A DNA stretch of 29,685 nt. Origin: Saccoglossus kowalevskii (Eukaryota > Hemichordata > Enteropneusta > Harrimaniidae). This document shows, one piece after another, positions 11,489 to 19,876 of the stretch; positions within the stretch are counted from its first letter, which is position 1, and each line of letters opens with the position of its first letter. The stretch lies in contig NW_003122409.1 of the NCBI RefSeq assembly GCF_000003605.2, positions 219,807 through 249,491 on the forward strand, written 5' to 3'. The notes below the pieces were generated by a model that was not told where the DNA came from, ran no database searches, and saw only the letters and a program-made list of their open reading frames with translations. A program made the translations under genes and the position numbers.

Positions 11489-11678
11489 TACAGTAAAACA
11501 TGTTTAAATAGCTACATGGCATTTTAGCAAATTTGAATCTTAATTTAGCTAAAGTGCAAACAATCTCATTGTGAGAATATACTTTCTTTTAAATTAGTGA
11601 CATCTTGAATTAGCAAAATAACAGATTAGCTAAATTAGCTAAAATAACATGCTAGCTAAAATGACATGTTTTTCAGTA
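11489..11678 (+). mobile_element. TA-flanked MITE, family E
   Basis: Starts TACAGTAAAACATGT and ends with the inverse of TACTGAAAAACATGT. ATTTTAGC and TAGCTA phrases recur in inverted order inside. It lies only 9 bp from family F. Confidence 0.75.
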
Positions 11679-11938
11679 TATTCAACATATTCACGAGATC
11701 ATGAAATTCACTATATGCGACCGGTATATTCGATCCTGACTTATTTTGACTATACATGTATATGTCATTCTCTGTCATTCATTTAAACTACTAATAGAGT
11801 GAAGACAATATGAGTCATCAAATTTGTAATGTGTGAGTCAAGTGGTTGCTGGTATCACCTGATACATGAAAACAATGAATTATGTCACCTGATTCACTAT
11901 CCTTGCACTAGCAATGAATTATGTGTTTTTCAGTAGCT

Positions 11939-12078
11939 TTTAGGGGGGGGTAGTCGTCACCTGCGCATACGACGAATGGCCATAGGTTGTCACCGTTTAC
12001 AAACAAGCATCTACCCATGAGCCTTTGTATACTTTTAGTAAGCACTGTTATTGCATACGACCTACCCCTCCACTTTAA
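11939..12078 (+). mobile_element. T2/Kolobok-like MITE, family B copy 1
   Basis: Related to 19488-19652 through GTCACCTGCGCAT, GAATGGCCATAG, ACAAGCATCTACCCATGAGCC and the G-rich ends. The left end is TTTA instead of TTAA. The right end reads CCCCTCCACTTTAA, and its TTAA (12075-12078) is also the left TTAA of the next element. Confidence 0.8.
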
Positions 12079-12200
12079 AGGGTGGCAGTTATCGTACCGC
12101 GTTCTGTTCGATATGGGACTCATAGCGATACGTGTGTAAAATACATTGTTTATTTACATGAAATTCGAACATGCGCTGCGCGACAACCATCGTGCTTTAA
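12075..12200 (+). mobile_element. T2/Kolobok-like MITE, family A copy 4
   Basis: TTAA at 12075-12078 and 12197-12200, left repeat AAAGGGTGGCAGTTATCG, core GATATGGGACTCATAGCGA, right arm GCGCGACAACCATCGTGC. It shares its left TTAA with the family B element, so the two sit back to back. Confidence 0.85.
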
Positions 12201-12399
12201 TCTGTGCTTGTTGCTGCTCCCAGGGCTTATCATTGTTGGGACGGACATACAGGCTTATTAAATACCCAGACAAATCCATGACCATTATTGTTGATCAATC
12301 ACAGAAATGCTTGACACTGTGTGGTGTTACAGCAAGTAAACTACAGGTCATGTAAAAAAAATAGTGTACTTTTCTTGTGTCATGTCCTACAGATTCCAC

Positions 12400-12812
12400 A
12401 AATGCCTAGAATCTACCCTGGTATACCTATTACAGCACCTAGAATCTACACTGTAAACTACTTGGTATACCTATTAAAGTGCCTAGAATCGAAGCAGTAT
12501 ACCACTCACTCTATTTATGCCTAGAATCTATTGCGTGTTTCAATTGGTATACCTATTATAGCACCTAGAATCTATACTATAAACCAGTTGGTATATACCT
12601 ATTACAGCACCTAGAATCTACACTGTAAACTACTTGGTATACCTATTAAAGTGCCTAGAATCGAAGCAGTATATCACTCACTCTACTTATGCCTAGAATC
12701 TATTGCGCGTTTCAATTGGTATACCTATTATAGCACCTAGAATCTATACTATAAACCAGTTGGTATATACCTATTACAGTGCCTAGAGAATCTATGAAGT
12801 ATACCACTCGCA
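12400..12812 (+). repeat. 172-bp higher-order tandem repeat
   Basis: Sub-units of about 40 bp each contain CCTAGAATCTA and most contain GGTATACCTATTA. Four sub-units together repeat as a 172-bp unit: GCACCTAGAATCTACACTG starts at 12435 and again at 12607. The palindrome GGTATACC recurs through the array. Open frames here are repeat translations. Confidence 0.9.
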
Positions 12813-12841
12813 TCAAATGTCATCAGTGTGAACACCGATAT

Positions 12842-13183
12842 TACAGTGAAGGGCATAAAGCTGTGGTTGTTATAAATGTTTTATAGATATACATTTTTAA
12901 AAATCAAAGTGGATTTTAGATTTCAAATTCACCAATCCAGAAATTGTATTGTGACATCATTAATTAGTTCTAATGAAATCATTCGACATTATCCAATCAA
13001 GAAGCATCACTCATTTTGAATATGTGTGCGGTCGCACTTGTTATGTCACATGAAATCATGGTCATAGACAATCATGAGTCCATCAACCAATCATTATCAA
13101 ACATTTTGATTTGAATGAAAGCTGTTGATCTGTACAAATTTTTATATATATGGTTAGAGCACAGCTTTGCGCCCTTCACTGTA
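12842..13183 (+). mobile_element. TA-flanked MITE, family L (complete)
   Basis: Left end TACAGTGAAGGGCATAAAGC and right end the inverse of TACAGTGAAGGGCGCAAAGC, with TA at both ends. The interior carries ACCAATCCAGAAATTGTATT, GTGACATCATTAATTAG and GGTCGCACTTG, which recur in the truncated copy at 29208-29424. Confidence 0.85.
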
Positions 13184-14132
13184 GTGACAACTCATTCCCT
13201 TTGTTTTTATAAATTTCACAGTACAAATGAAGCAAAGCAAAAAAAATGGTTTCTATTGGGCAATGTGATATCATTGGAACATTTTCAAATGACATCATTG
13301 AATATTTTGCTTTTTGATTGGCCATGTTAGATTCAACTGCCATACATGGTATTTTGAATTTCATGATGACGTGATTTTTTTTTTAATTTATAGCTAATTC
13401 AGTTACATTGTATGTAAATACAATATAATTAGAATAATTCGGCTTGGATTATTGGTTTGGGGGATTAGTAGTTGACATGTTTTTATCCACATTGTATCTT
13501 TGAAAGCATGTCTTCCCAACGTCTAGGTTACTGGACTCCTTGGACTCCAACCAAAATTGAAAATTAAGATTTTCCAAAGGTGATGGAGCTAACAAAATTG
13601 TAAATACAGAATGCCACAAAAGAACACCAAATAAAATAATGGCAAACATGACAAGTTTCAGAAAAACAATTTCCTCACCCATATTATGGATGACCTCTTA
13701 AAACCATCGCAAAATAATGTCGCCATGACCTTATGTCATGGGTAGGATTGCTTTCTCTAATGCAAGAAAACAAATGATCATCGACTATATATTACGGCAT
13801 AAAAGTACATGTAGCCAGTTAGATGACTAAAACAAGTATTGTTTATCTTTTGTATACATTTTATTTATATATAAATAAATAAATAAATAAATAAATACAG
13901 TAGTGATTGCCCGCAGTGATTGGTTTCACTATTTTGACTGGACACGTACCAGATTTTGTTTTAGTAAATTTTAAACAAGACACAAAGAACACCGAATAAG
14001 CAACAAAACAAAGAAATGTGTGGGAATTTTTTGATAAGGAATTCTCACGCCACTGGAAACAAATGTATCATTTGAAATAAAAACAGGAAATGGAAGTGAA
14101 ACCAAGTTTCAAAATAAAATGAAAGCCGTTTT
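13184..14132. other. gene-free stretch with (AAAT)n
   Basis: No supported gene. An (AAAT)n microsatellite spans about 13867-13899. GGTTTCTATTGGGCAATG and TTTTTGATTGGCCATG look like parts of an old dispersed repeat without clear ends. The open frames on both strands have no recognisable domain. Confidence 0.5.
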
Positions 14133-14291
14133 GCTACAAAGTATAATTTCCCTTCACCGTAAATAAGCAACGTTGTACTACAAGTTGCCGGCATTGGATC
14201 TTTCTCATTGATTTAACGTACGCGCGTTGTGGAGTCAGAGACCTACAAACTGGCAGTTCGTAGAAATAGCACCACGGCAGGTAACTGTCTC

Positions 14292-14459
14292 TTTCCGCGA
14301 AACGAAAATGCACAGGCTCCCCCATCCGTCACGCGTGACCGATTGCCAAGCTTAATGAGAAGTCCTGATCGGGCCAGTCTGCGCTGTCCAAAAGCCCCAC
14401 AGTCTGGTACATCAAACTAGACAGGGAAAACGCGCGGAGTTTACACGATTTTCGCGAAA
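14292..14459. promoter_or_regulatory. twin TTTYCGCGAAA palindromes in a CpG-dense block
   Basis: TTTCCGCGAAA at 14292-14302 and TTTTCGCGAAA at 14449-14459. Between and around them CpG is unusually frequent for this window (ACGCGTGACCG, AACGCGCGG). They lie 60-230 bp upstream of a TATA box. TTCGCGAA in the second copy also fits a two-unit heat-shock element. Binding factors are unknown. Confidence 0.35.
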
Positions 14460-14518
14460 CCAGACGAGTGGTCCTTGGAAAACAGTCGTATTTGGCTTTC
14501 AGATCCATTGAAACTGCG

Positions 14519-14552
14519 TATAAAAGCCAAGTGCCGACCCCTGGTATCAGTG
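14519..14552 (+). promoter_or_regulatory. TATA box plus initiator core promoter
   Basis: TATAAAAG at 14519-14526 is followed 30 bp later by TCAGTG at 14548-14553, with the candidate start A at 14549. This is the canonical spacing of a TATA-initiator promoter. It follows a CpG-dense block and precedes an ATG in strong Kozak context at 14589. The gene it serves is not recognised. Confidence 0.5.
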
Positions 14553-14588
14553 CTTTGATCCAGTTCTTTTAACCTTTTCAATTTCATA

Positions 14589-14696
14589 ATGGATATTTCC
14601 GTCCACCCCTGGCCTAGTTACGCACGAGTAACCAGCATCACTAAGCTAAAATCGCCTGTCTTCAGCTCCAAATTTCGAGTGGAGAAATTAATTTAG
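14589..14696 (+). CDS. 35-codon open frame behind TATA-initiator promoter
   Basis: The first ATG after the predicted start site has A at -3 and G at +4. It opens 35 codons beginning MDISVHPWPSYARV and ending at TAG. I do not recognise the product. The first residues vaguely recall the MDxxxxHPW start of alpha-crystallin-type proteins, but no crystallin domain follows in any frame nearby, so I give that little weight. The frame could be a first coding exon: CGA|GTAACC at 14629 is a weak possible donor. A 62-codon frame starts directly after the stop (14697-14885) and is equally unrecognised. The RNA made here may also be non-coding. Confidence 0.2.
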   Translation: MDISVHPWPSYARVTSITKLKSPVFSSKFRVEKLI

Positions 14697-16513
14697 ATGA
14701 AATCAGTCACATTCCGAACGGTTTCGGTCAAGTCTCGCATTACCCAAACCATGGCGGTGTGTAAAGGGGTAAATTCATTCCACACAAGATTTCAAATAAC
14801 TAAGTATAATATCGAAACATTGACAAGCCTACTGCTCGATAACATTTTAGAGTATAGGAAACGTAGCGAGGCCGTTGCACAATGAGCCCTTTGTGTGAAG
14901 GGGTTCTCGCATGTCGAGCTACCACAGACTTATTTACGTCAACAGGCGTAGCGTAGTGTAGCTTAGTTACATAATAGAGAGGAAGCACACACAAACAGAA
15001 AAGAAACATAATGTAATTTTTTAAAACACAACTGTTTAAACTTTTATTTAAATATAAAAAACTTACAAAATATGCACAATTTGTTTTTGCAGGAATCGAC
15101 ACGCGAATAATGGAACGCATATCAACTCGAGCATTGCAGTTTTTAATAGAACAATAAAATAGACACTCCGCGGTGCAAATACTTTTAAAATTTCTAAAGC
15201 ATCTCTCCTGCGCCGCAGAGAATTTGTATTGCGATAAAAGAATTATACAAATAGAAATTAATATACTCTGAACAATTTAATATTAACAAAAAAGTACGAC
15301 TTGCATATTGCTAGCAGCGTCTCCCCTCTTCCGTGTAACGCATCCCACGGTCCGAATAGATAGTTAAATTTAGGGAGTAAACTTCGAATGTTTTGCGTTT
15401 AACACGTGAAAAGTATGAAACCGTCAGCAAGAGTGCAGTCACTACATTTGAACAAATTTTTAAACATAAATAAATTTGGCACCGACTTTCAGCAGGCATT
15501 GTCCGGTGCTCAGTAAATTTGTTAATGAATAGATCCTACATAAACAGCTACGTGTTATGTCATAACAGCAGGTATTTCGTAAACTAGTACCATGCATAAA
15601 AATAATCGCTGCGTTTTCAACAACGCATTTCCTGACGATTCTAAAAATAACAGTCTAAAATAGAGTATCTTTTCATCAAAAAAGTTTTCTCTTTGAGAAC
15701 CACCTGTGAAAAGTTGTATTGCCATGAATTCTGTAAACATTTAAAATAATATTTTTCTTCGAGTTGACAATTATAAAATCCCACCTTTTATGTAATTTCA
15801 AAAAATTGAATATAAATTACAACTAATTTTCTACGAAAACTTCATTTTTTTTGAAAACTTTGTTCGCAAATGCGCATTTTTACAAACATAGAAAAACTTC
15901 AGCACGCACCCAAAATGGCTACCGTACTCAATCAATATTCGGGAAATTTTTCAAACTCGTAAATTTTTAACATGATATAAAAAAAATGAGGAAAACACAA
16001 ATGCTATATATAAATCTGTCAATGGGCGGGCAGGTCGTCCCATAGAATGCAGCAGGGGCCGTCCGTGTCTTTACCCGAACCCCCACCGGCACATCAAAAT
16101 GGACTGAATACAACAAATTAATACATAGCGGTAAAAAAGTCAACCAATAGTGGCAGTGATAACAACGGTAAATATTCTAGTCAACTAGAAAACATCCTAG
16201 CCCCTTTTCAATCAAAAACTTAACTATTGAAAATTAAGTACCTGAATTAGCAGTTGCATCAAAACAAATCTTGTTCTACAATATCGAGTTCATGGATGAA
16301 TCCACGCATTTCATAAATTCGCGTGGTCAGTTCATTTTTTATATATATTATATAAATTGTGGCACCATTGTATTGTTGTACTGTGAGAAATTATTAAACC
16401 GAGGTTTTCTTTGTTGCAAATACGGAGTTTCAATCAAGTTATGTTGGCTGTGGCAGTTATACGGTCGTGTGAATAATATAAAACTCGTACAAGTCTATTT
16501 GGCATGTCCATTT
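14697..16513. other. repeat-poor stretch, possible nanos 3' UTR
   Basis: No convincing coding exon and, unlike most of the window, no recognisable transposon. Part of it must be the nanos 3' UTR (minus strand). Variant poly(A) signals (AATATA on the minus strand) lie near 16340, and a canonical AATAAA on the minus strand lies at 15043-15048. A G-rich segment occurs at 16024-16095. Confidence 0.4.
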
Positions 16514-17203
16514 CTAGATCGACCTCTTCTTTCCCGTGGACGTTCTTGTAGCTTTCAACATTTTCATACTTGGCTGTTCGTCGTTCTTGTTTCCGTGTGG
16601 GCAATATTTGATGGTATGGGCTTCATCGCCGTTGGCTCCGCATATTGGACATGTGTATCTTCTTAGCACTGGGCACGTAACTTTACCTTCAGAGTCCTTC
16701 AACGCGTGGTCTGCGTACACAGACTCGCTCTCCCCATTGTTTCTGCAGAATACGCATACTTGCTGGGCTTTCTTACGGCTCTGCTTTCCGCGGCGGTTGA
16801 TCGCTAGGCTGTTTCTACCACTGCAGAGATCCAGCGGACTGTGGAGACGATTTACTTCGAAGTCGGAAAACCCATAAGGTGGCGTGTAGTCAAAGTCAGT
16901 TCCATTCATTAAGAAATCCAACGGGCTTAAATTGCGAGCGACGGGGAAATCACTGAAATTGTATGACGAGCAACAGTCTATGTCACGGTCGGTACCATTT
17001 AATGAGAAGTCGCTTGCGGAGCTTGAAGAGCTGCTCCCCATGCTGTCAAACCGGCCTCGTGGAACGGGAGGAAAAAAGAATTTATCCACATCAAAATCTT
17101 CGGGTGACGATAGATGCTGGGAATTTTGCAGCTCTCTAATATTCCCAACCAAGTTCGCAAGCCCAAGATAATCCTTCAACGGTTGAAACTGTGAACGCAT
17201 CAT
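16514..17203 (-). CDS. nanos: Nanos, RNA-binding translational repressor
   Basis: Nanos works with Pumilio and recruits the CCR4-NOT deadenylase to silence maternal and germ-line mRNAs in the cytoplasm. The C-terminal half carries the two family zinc fingers with exact spacing: C150-x2-C153-x12-H166-x10-C177, a seven-residue linker, then C185-x2-C188-x7-H196-x4-C201. A basic tail ends GKKRSI. Residues 6-19 (FQPLKDYLGLANLV) resemble the NOT1-interacting motif. Between lie a run of serines (57-62) and an acidic/aromatic linker with an internal duplication. I start at the ATG at 17203, which is doubled and has A at -3, because the frame further upstream begins with TTG and meets an in-frame TAG at 17267-17269 without another ATG. 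That gives 229 residues in one exon, as is common for nanos. An unseen upstream coding exon cannot be excluded. Confidence 0.93.
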   Translation of the reverse strand: MMRSQFQPLKDYLGLANLVGNIRELQNSQHLSSPEDFDVDKFFFPPVPRGRFDSMGSSSSSSASDFSLNGTDRDIDCCSSYNFSDFPVARNLSPLDFLMNGTDFDYTPPYGFSDFEVNRLHSPLDLCSGRNSLAINRRGKQSRKKAQQVCVFCRNNGESESVYADHALKDSEGKVTCPVLRRYTCPICGANGDEAHTIKYCPHGNKNDEQPSMKMLKATRTSTGKKRSI

Positions 17204-17238
17204 CGTAATTTCGTCAGACAGGTAGCAAACGTCCACGC

Positions 17239-17295
17239 TCAAACACAGACCAGGCAGGAATAACAGCTATTCAGCATGGACCCCAACAAAAACAT
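17239..17295 (-). promoter_or_regulatory. upstream ORF in the nanos leader
   Basis: ATG at 17295-17293, with a second in-frame ATG at 17277-17275, opens 18 (or 12) codons ending TGA at 17241-17239. It stops 35 nt before the nanos ATG and is in another frame. If transcription starts upstream of 17295, scanning ribosomes would meet it first, so it could lower Nanos output. Depends on the unknown start site. Confidence 0.4.
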
Positions 17296-17341
17296 GCTCA
17301 ATAATTATGCTAATAAGAGGCGTGGCTTACACAGCTGCGGC

Positions 17342-17413
17342 TAACGTCATTGGATTTGTTATAGACTAGACTTTACGTCGCCAGGATTTTAAAGTCCCTC
17401 GCGTTTAGCCAAT
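17342..17413 (-). promoter_or_regulatory. putative nanos promoter region
   Basis: Upstream of nanos on its strand: an inverted CCAAT at 17409-17413, TTTAAA at 17388-17393 (weak TATA), and CCAATGACGTTA at 17342-17353 joining a CCAAT box to a CRE half-site (TGACGT). An octamer variant ATGCTAAT lies closer to the gene at 17307-17314. Motif-based only. Confidence 0.3.
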
Positions 17414-18404
17414 CAAAATGCGTCCTTATTTTTTTTTTACATTGTTTGATTTCGCCACTCTGACATTCTTCAAGTTTGAAACTTTCAGCTGCAAGGAAAG
17501 GTGCACCTAAAACGTAATAATATGGGAAATGTGCACGATTTGTAAATAATACGAAATTTACCGCTCTTTTTATTTATTGTTTATCTGTTCAGTCGTTCTC
17601 TTTGTGTTCATTCATCATCCAATCATGACCGTGGTCCCAATAATAGTTTTCGCATCAAAAAAACAAAAATACGAGCGTGGGAATAGGATTTCACTAGGAA
17701 ATAAAATTTACTAACAATTTAGCGCCGTTTTACTGGCGTCACGAATTTGGGAAGCCGACCGATAAACGAACACCCCGTCCACAACATGGATTATCGGTTC
17801 ATTACCTCATGAAACTATAAACCATTACCTCAACTGTTTTATTGTCAATTATAATTAAAAATAAACAACAGTGTGCAATTAACACGTCGTATTTTTCAGT
17901 TTATTTGCGTAGTTTATCAGATTAATTCTTCAGTCTACAGACTTCAAAGCCCCCCCCCCGTAGATGGCGCCAAACTTAGTCCGTCTGCTAGTATTCATGG
18001 TCCTTTTTTTACTTCCAAGGTTTATTCTAGAAGATCTGAATCCCAAAGTATTCAGAGTGATAATTAATTTGAACCAAGTTACCATGGTAACGATTGTTGC
18101 ATGTAATTTGTGGTGCCATTGATAACATCCGCTAGCCCTTGTCCCATGACGTTATAAGTTAGGCGTATGTGGAGATATCGCCAACGTCCACGACCCATTG
18201 TGACTCGCTAAAATTATGGGATATTTATTTTCAGCAAAAACGATTTCATTAATATTTATTATTACTACCCTCATATCACGCTACCCCATTGTTGGGCAGT
18301 GAATTTTATTATTTGTGTGTGTATTCATTCCACACATGAGTTTATAACTAACTACGTTGAGGGCGCACTGTGGCACGTGTTCCTCTGTCACAAGCACGTT
18401 GATC
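17414..18404. other. repeat-poor stretch upstream of nanos
   Basis: No supported gene. Contains a run of ten C followed by the CTCF-like motif listed separately. The 64-codon frame at 17873-18067 has no recognisable domain. Confidence 0.45.
17957..17970 (+). promoter_or_regulatory. CTCF-like motif
   Basis: CCCGTAGATGGCGC matches the widely used CTCF consensus CCASYAGRKGGCRS at 13 of 14 positions. It lies about 0.75 kb upstream of the nanos ATG, near the edge of the transposon-poor island. CTCF is conserved across bilaterians; occupancy is an inference. Confidence 0.35.
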
Positions 18405-18567
18405 TTAAAGGGCCACCTTCCAGTTAAGCTTAATTTCACAACAAATTTACTTTCTGGATTAAAATAACAATGGATAACAAAAGATAGATTAACATTGTAA
18501 ACAACATAAACAATAGTGTCCCATGATTCTTTGGTGCAATCCATGGGATTGAGCGGTTCCCCTTTAA
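18405..18567 (+). mobile_element. T2/Kolobok-like MITE, family J
   Basis: TTAA at 18405-18408 and 18564-18567. The left end reads TTAAAGGGCCACC and the right end is the inverse of TTAAAGGGGAACC, which fits the TTAAAGGRR type of termini. The interior differs from families A and B. The minus-strand open frame overlapping it is not a gene. Confidence 0.75.
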
Positions 18568-19332
18568 ACTTAAAAACACGTTTGTTTTTTTAAATCATCT
18601 GCACTGACCTAATTAAAAGTGCAAAATTCTACCTGCTCTGAATATAACAAATTCCTTTCCGTCATTCCTGCTCCATGCAAGGTCCCTGTGATGGTGTTTA
18701 TTCCATATATTAGTCTTTTATTGTACTAAAGTTATCATCCGTCTTTAGTTTTTCATGGTTGTTTTCCGGGTATACGGAAAAAAAGTCACAATTAATTTAT
18801 TTAAAAAATGCCTGCTTTAGTATATCCTGGTGCACCGTCCCTCGACATGGGGCAGTGCCTGTATAACACTGAACACAGTGAAATATTGAGTACAGTACGA
18901 AGAAAAGAATGGATGTTGAGTACAATTACGAACTCCAAAACAAGACCTGGCGGAGCACTTCCTGTATTGCTATTTGATGATGGTGTAGGGATACAACATG
19001 TTTATTATATAAACATGGAAATTAATACAAGCGTTTCACAGTTTTATTGAATTATTTTGTTCATGCGCCATTTAATGTATGATATGGTGATATGTTTGGG
19101 AGATTGAATTGCACATGCGCAATGCTCTAAAACAAACAATGGTCGGCAGTGACTTCAATATCCGGAAATTATGCATTACAAATATTTGACAAAAAAAATA
19201 TGTGAAACTTTTTTCCTTTTCTCTCTGAATTTTTTGTTCTTACATTCGTTTTTACTATCACCCTGGATGGCTGTCAAAGTTTTTTTTATATAAGGCAGAA
19301 TTAAAAACGTCGAAAAATACAACTTGAAGTTG
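18568..19332. other. gene-free stretch
   Basis: An 80-codon plus-strand frame (18808-19050) is the longest here. I recognise no domain in it, and splice signals are not convincing. Confidence 0.4.
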
Positions 19333-19452
19333 CTCTCTGATTGGTTCATATACCTTAGAAAGGTCTCTGATTGGTCCATAGGACCTTAGAAAGGTCTCTG
19401 ATTGGTTCATAGACCTTAGAAAGGTCTATGATTGGTTCATAGACCTATGATT

Positions 19453-19453
<1 letters not shown>
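19333..19453 (+). repeat. 30/31-bp tandem repeat with ATTGG in each unit
   Basis: Four units of the form CTCTGATTGGTTCATAGACC-TTAGAAAGGT, with GATTGG at 19339, 19369, 19400, 19430 and a shortened fifth at 19449. It ends in a long poly-T run. Confidence 0.9.

Positions 19454-19489
<36 letters not shown>
19454..19489. repeat. 36-nt poly-T run
   Basis: Uninterrupted T from 19454 to 19489, abutting the TTAA of the next MITE. The length may be unreliable in assembly. Confidence 0.9.
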
Positions 19490-19493
<4 letters not shown>

Positions 19494-19652
19494 CGGGGAA
19501 GTTGTCACCTGCGCATGCGTCAGATGGCCATAGCGTGTCATTATTTAGAAACAAGCGTCTACTCATGAGCCTCTGCGTTTTTAGCGTGTGCTGTTATCGT
19601 CGCTTGGGACTCAATTCCCGCGCGTGCGCAGGTGACTACCCTCCAGCTTTAA
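19488..19652 (+). mobile_element. T2/Kolobok-like MITE, family B copy 2
   Basis: TTAA at 19488-19491 and 19649-19652. The left arm reads AAGCGGGGAAGTTGTCACC then TGCGCATGCG; the right arm is the inverse of AAGCTGGAGGGTAGTCACC then TGCGCACGCG. Terminal repeats are about 32 bp. Confidence 0.85.
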
Positions 19653-19807
19653 TATTCACTGTAGCGATTATGTTCTCAAACATTCGAAATGTTGTCGCCG
19701 CTGTACTAACCACTGTTTTTCTGAACAAATTTCGAATGGTCAGTCCCCAACTCGGAACGCTATGAATTATTAAGATTGCCTTTTCACTTATAATTTATTT
19801 TCGCTAT

Positions 19808-19876
19808 TATAGGGTAAAACGGTAAAAATAAAACCCAGTGAAACTACTTACCCCACTTGAAGTATTCTGCAGTATG
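19808..19876 (-). mobile_element. half of a TA-flanked MITE (C/D type)
   Basis: In reverse, it starts TACTGCAGAATACTTC (family C-like end) and continues into TTTCACTGGGTTTTATTT (family D-like). Only one terminus is visible. Confidence 0.5.

Noticed and set aside
11908-12123. 71-codon minus-strand frame
   Set aside because: Lies across the two abutting TTAA MITEs, which are non-coding.
14589-14696. Small heat-shock (alpha-crystallin type) gene
   Set aside because: Only a loose likeness of the first residues and a two-unit heat-shock-like element; no crystallin domain nearby.
16271-16877. 131- and 113-codon plus-strand frames
   Set aside because: They lie antisense to the Nanos coding region and its 3' UTR and show no domain; shadows of nanos.
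17204-17242. Extension of Nanos to a 242-residue form starting at 17242
   Set aside because: The codon at 17242 is TTG, with no ATG between it and the in-frame TAG at 17267-17269. The doubled ATG at 17203/17200 has A at -3 and sits just before the NOT1-type motif.
18281-18544. 87-codon minus-strand frame
   Set aside because: Mostly inside the family J MITE.
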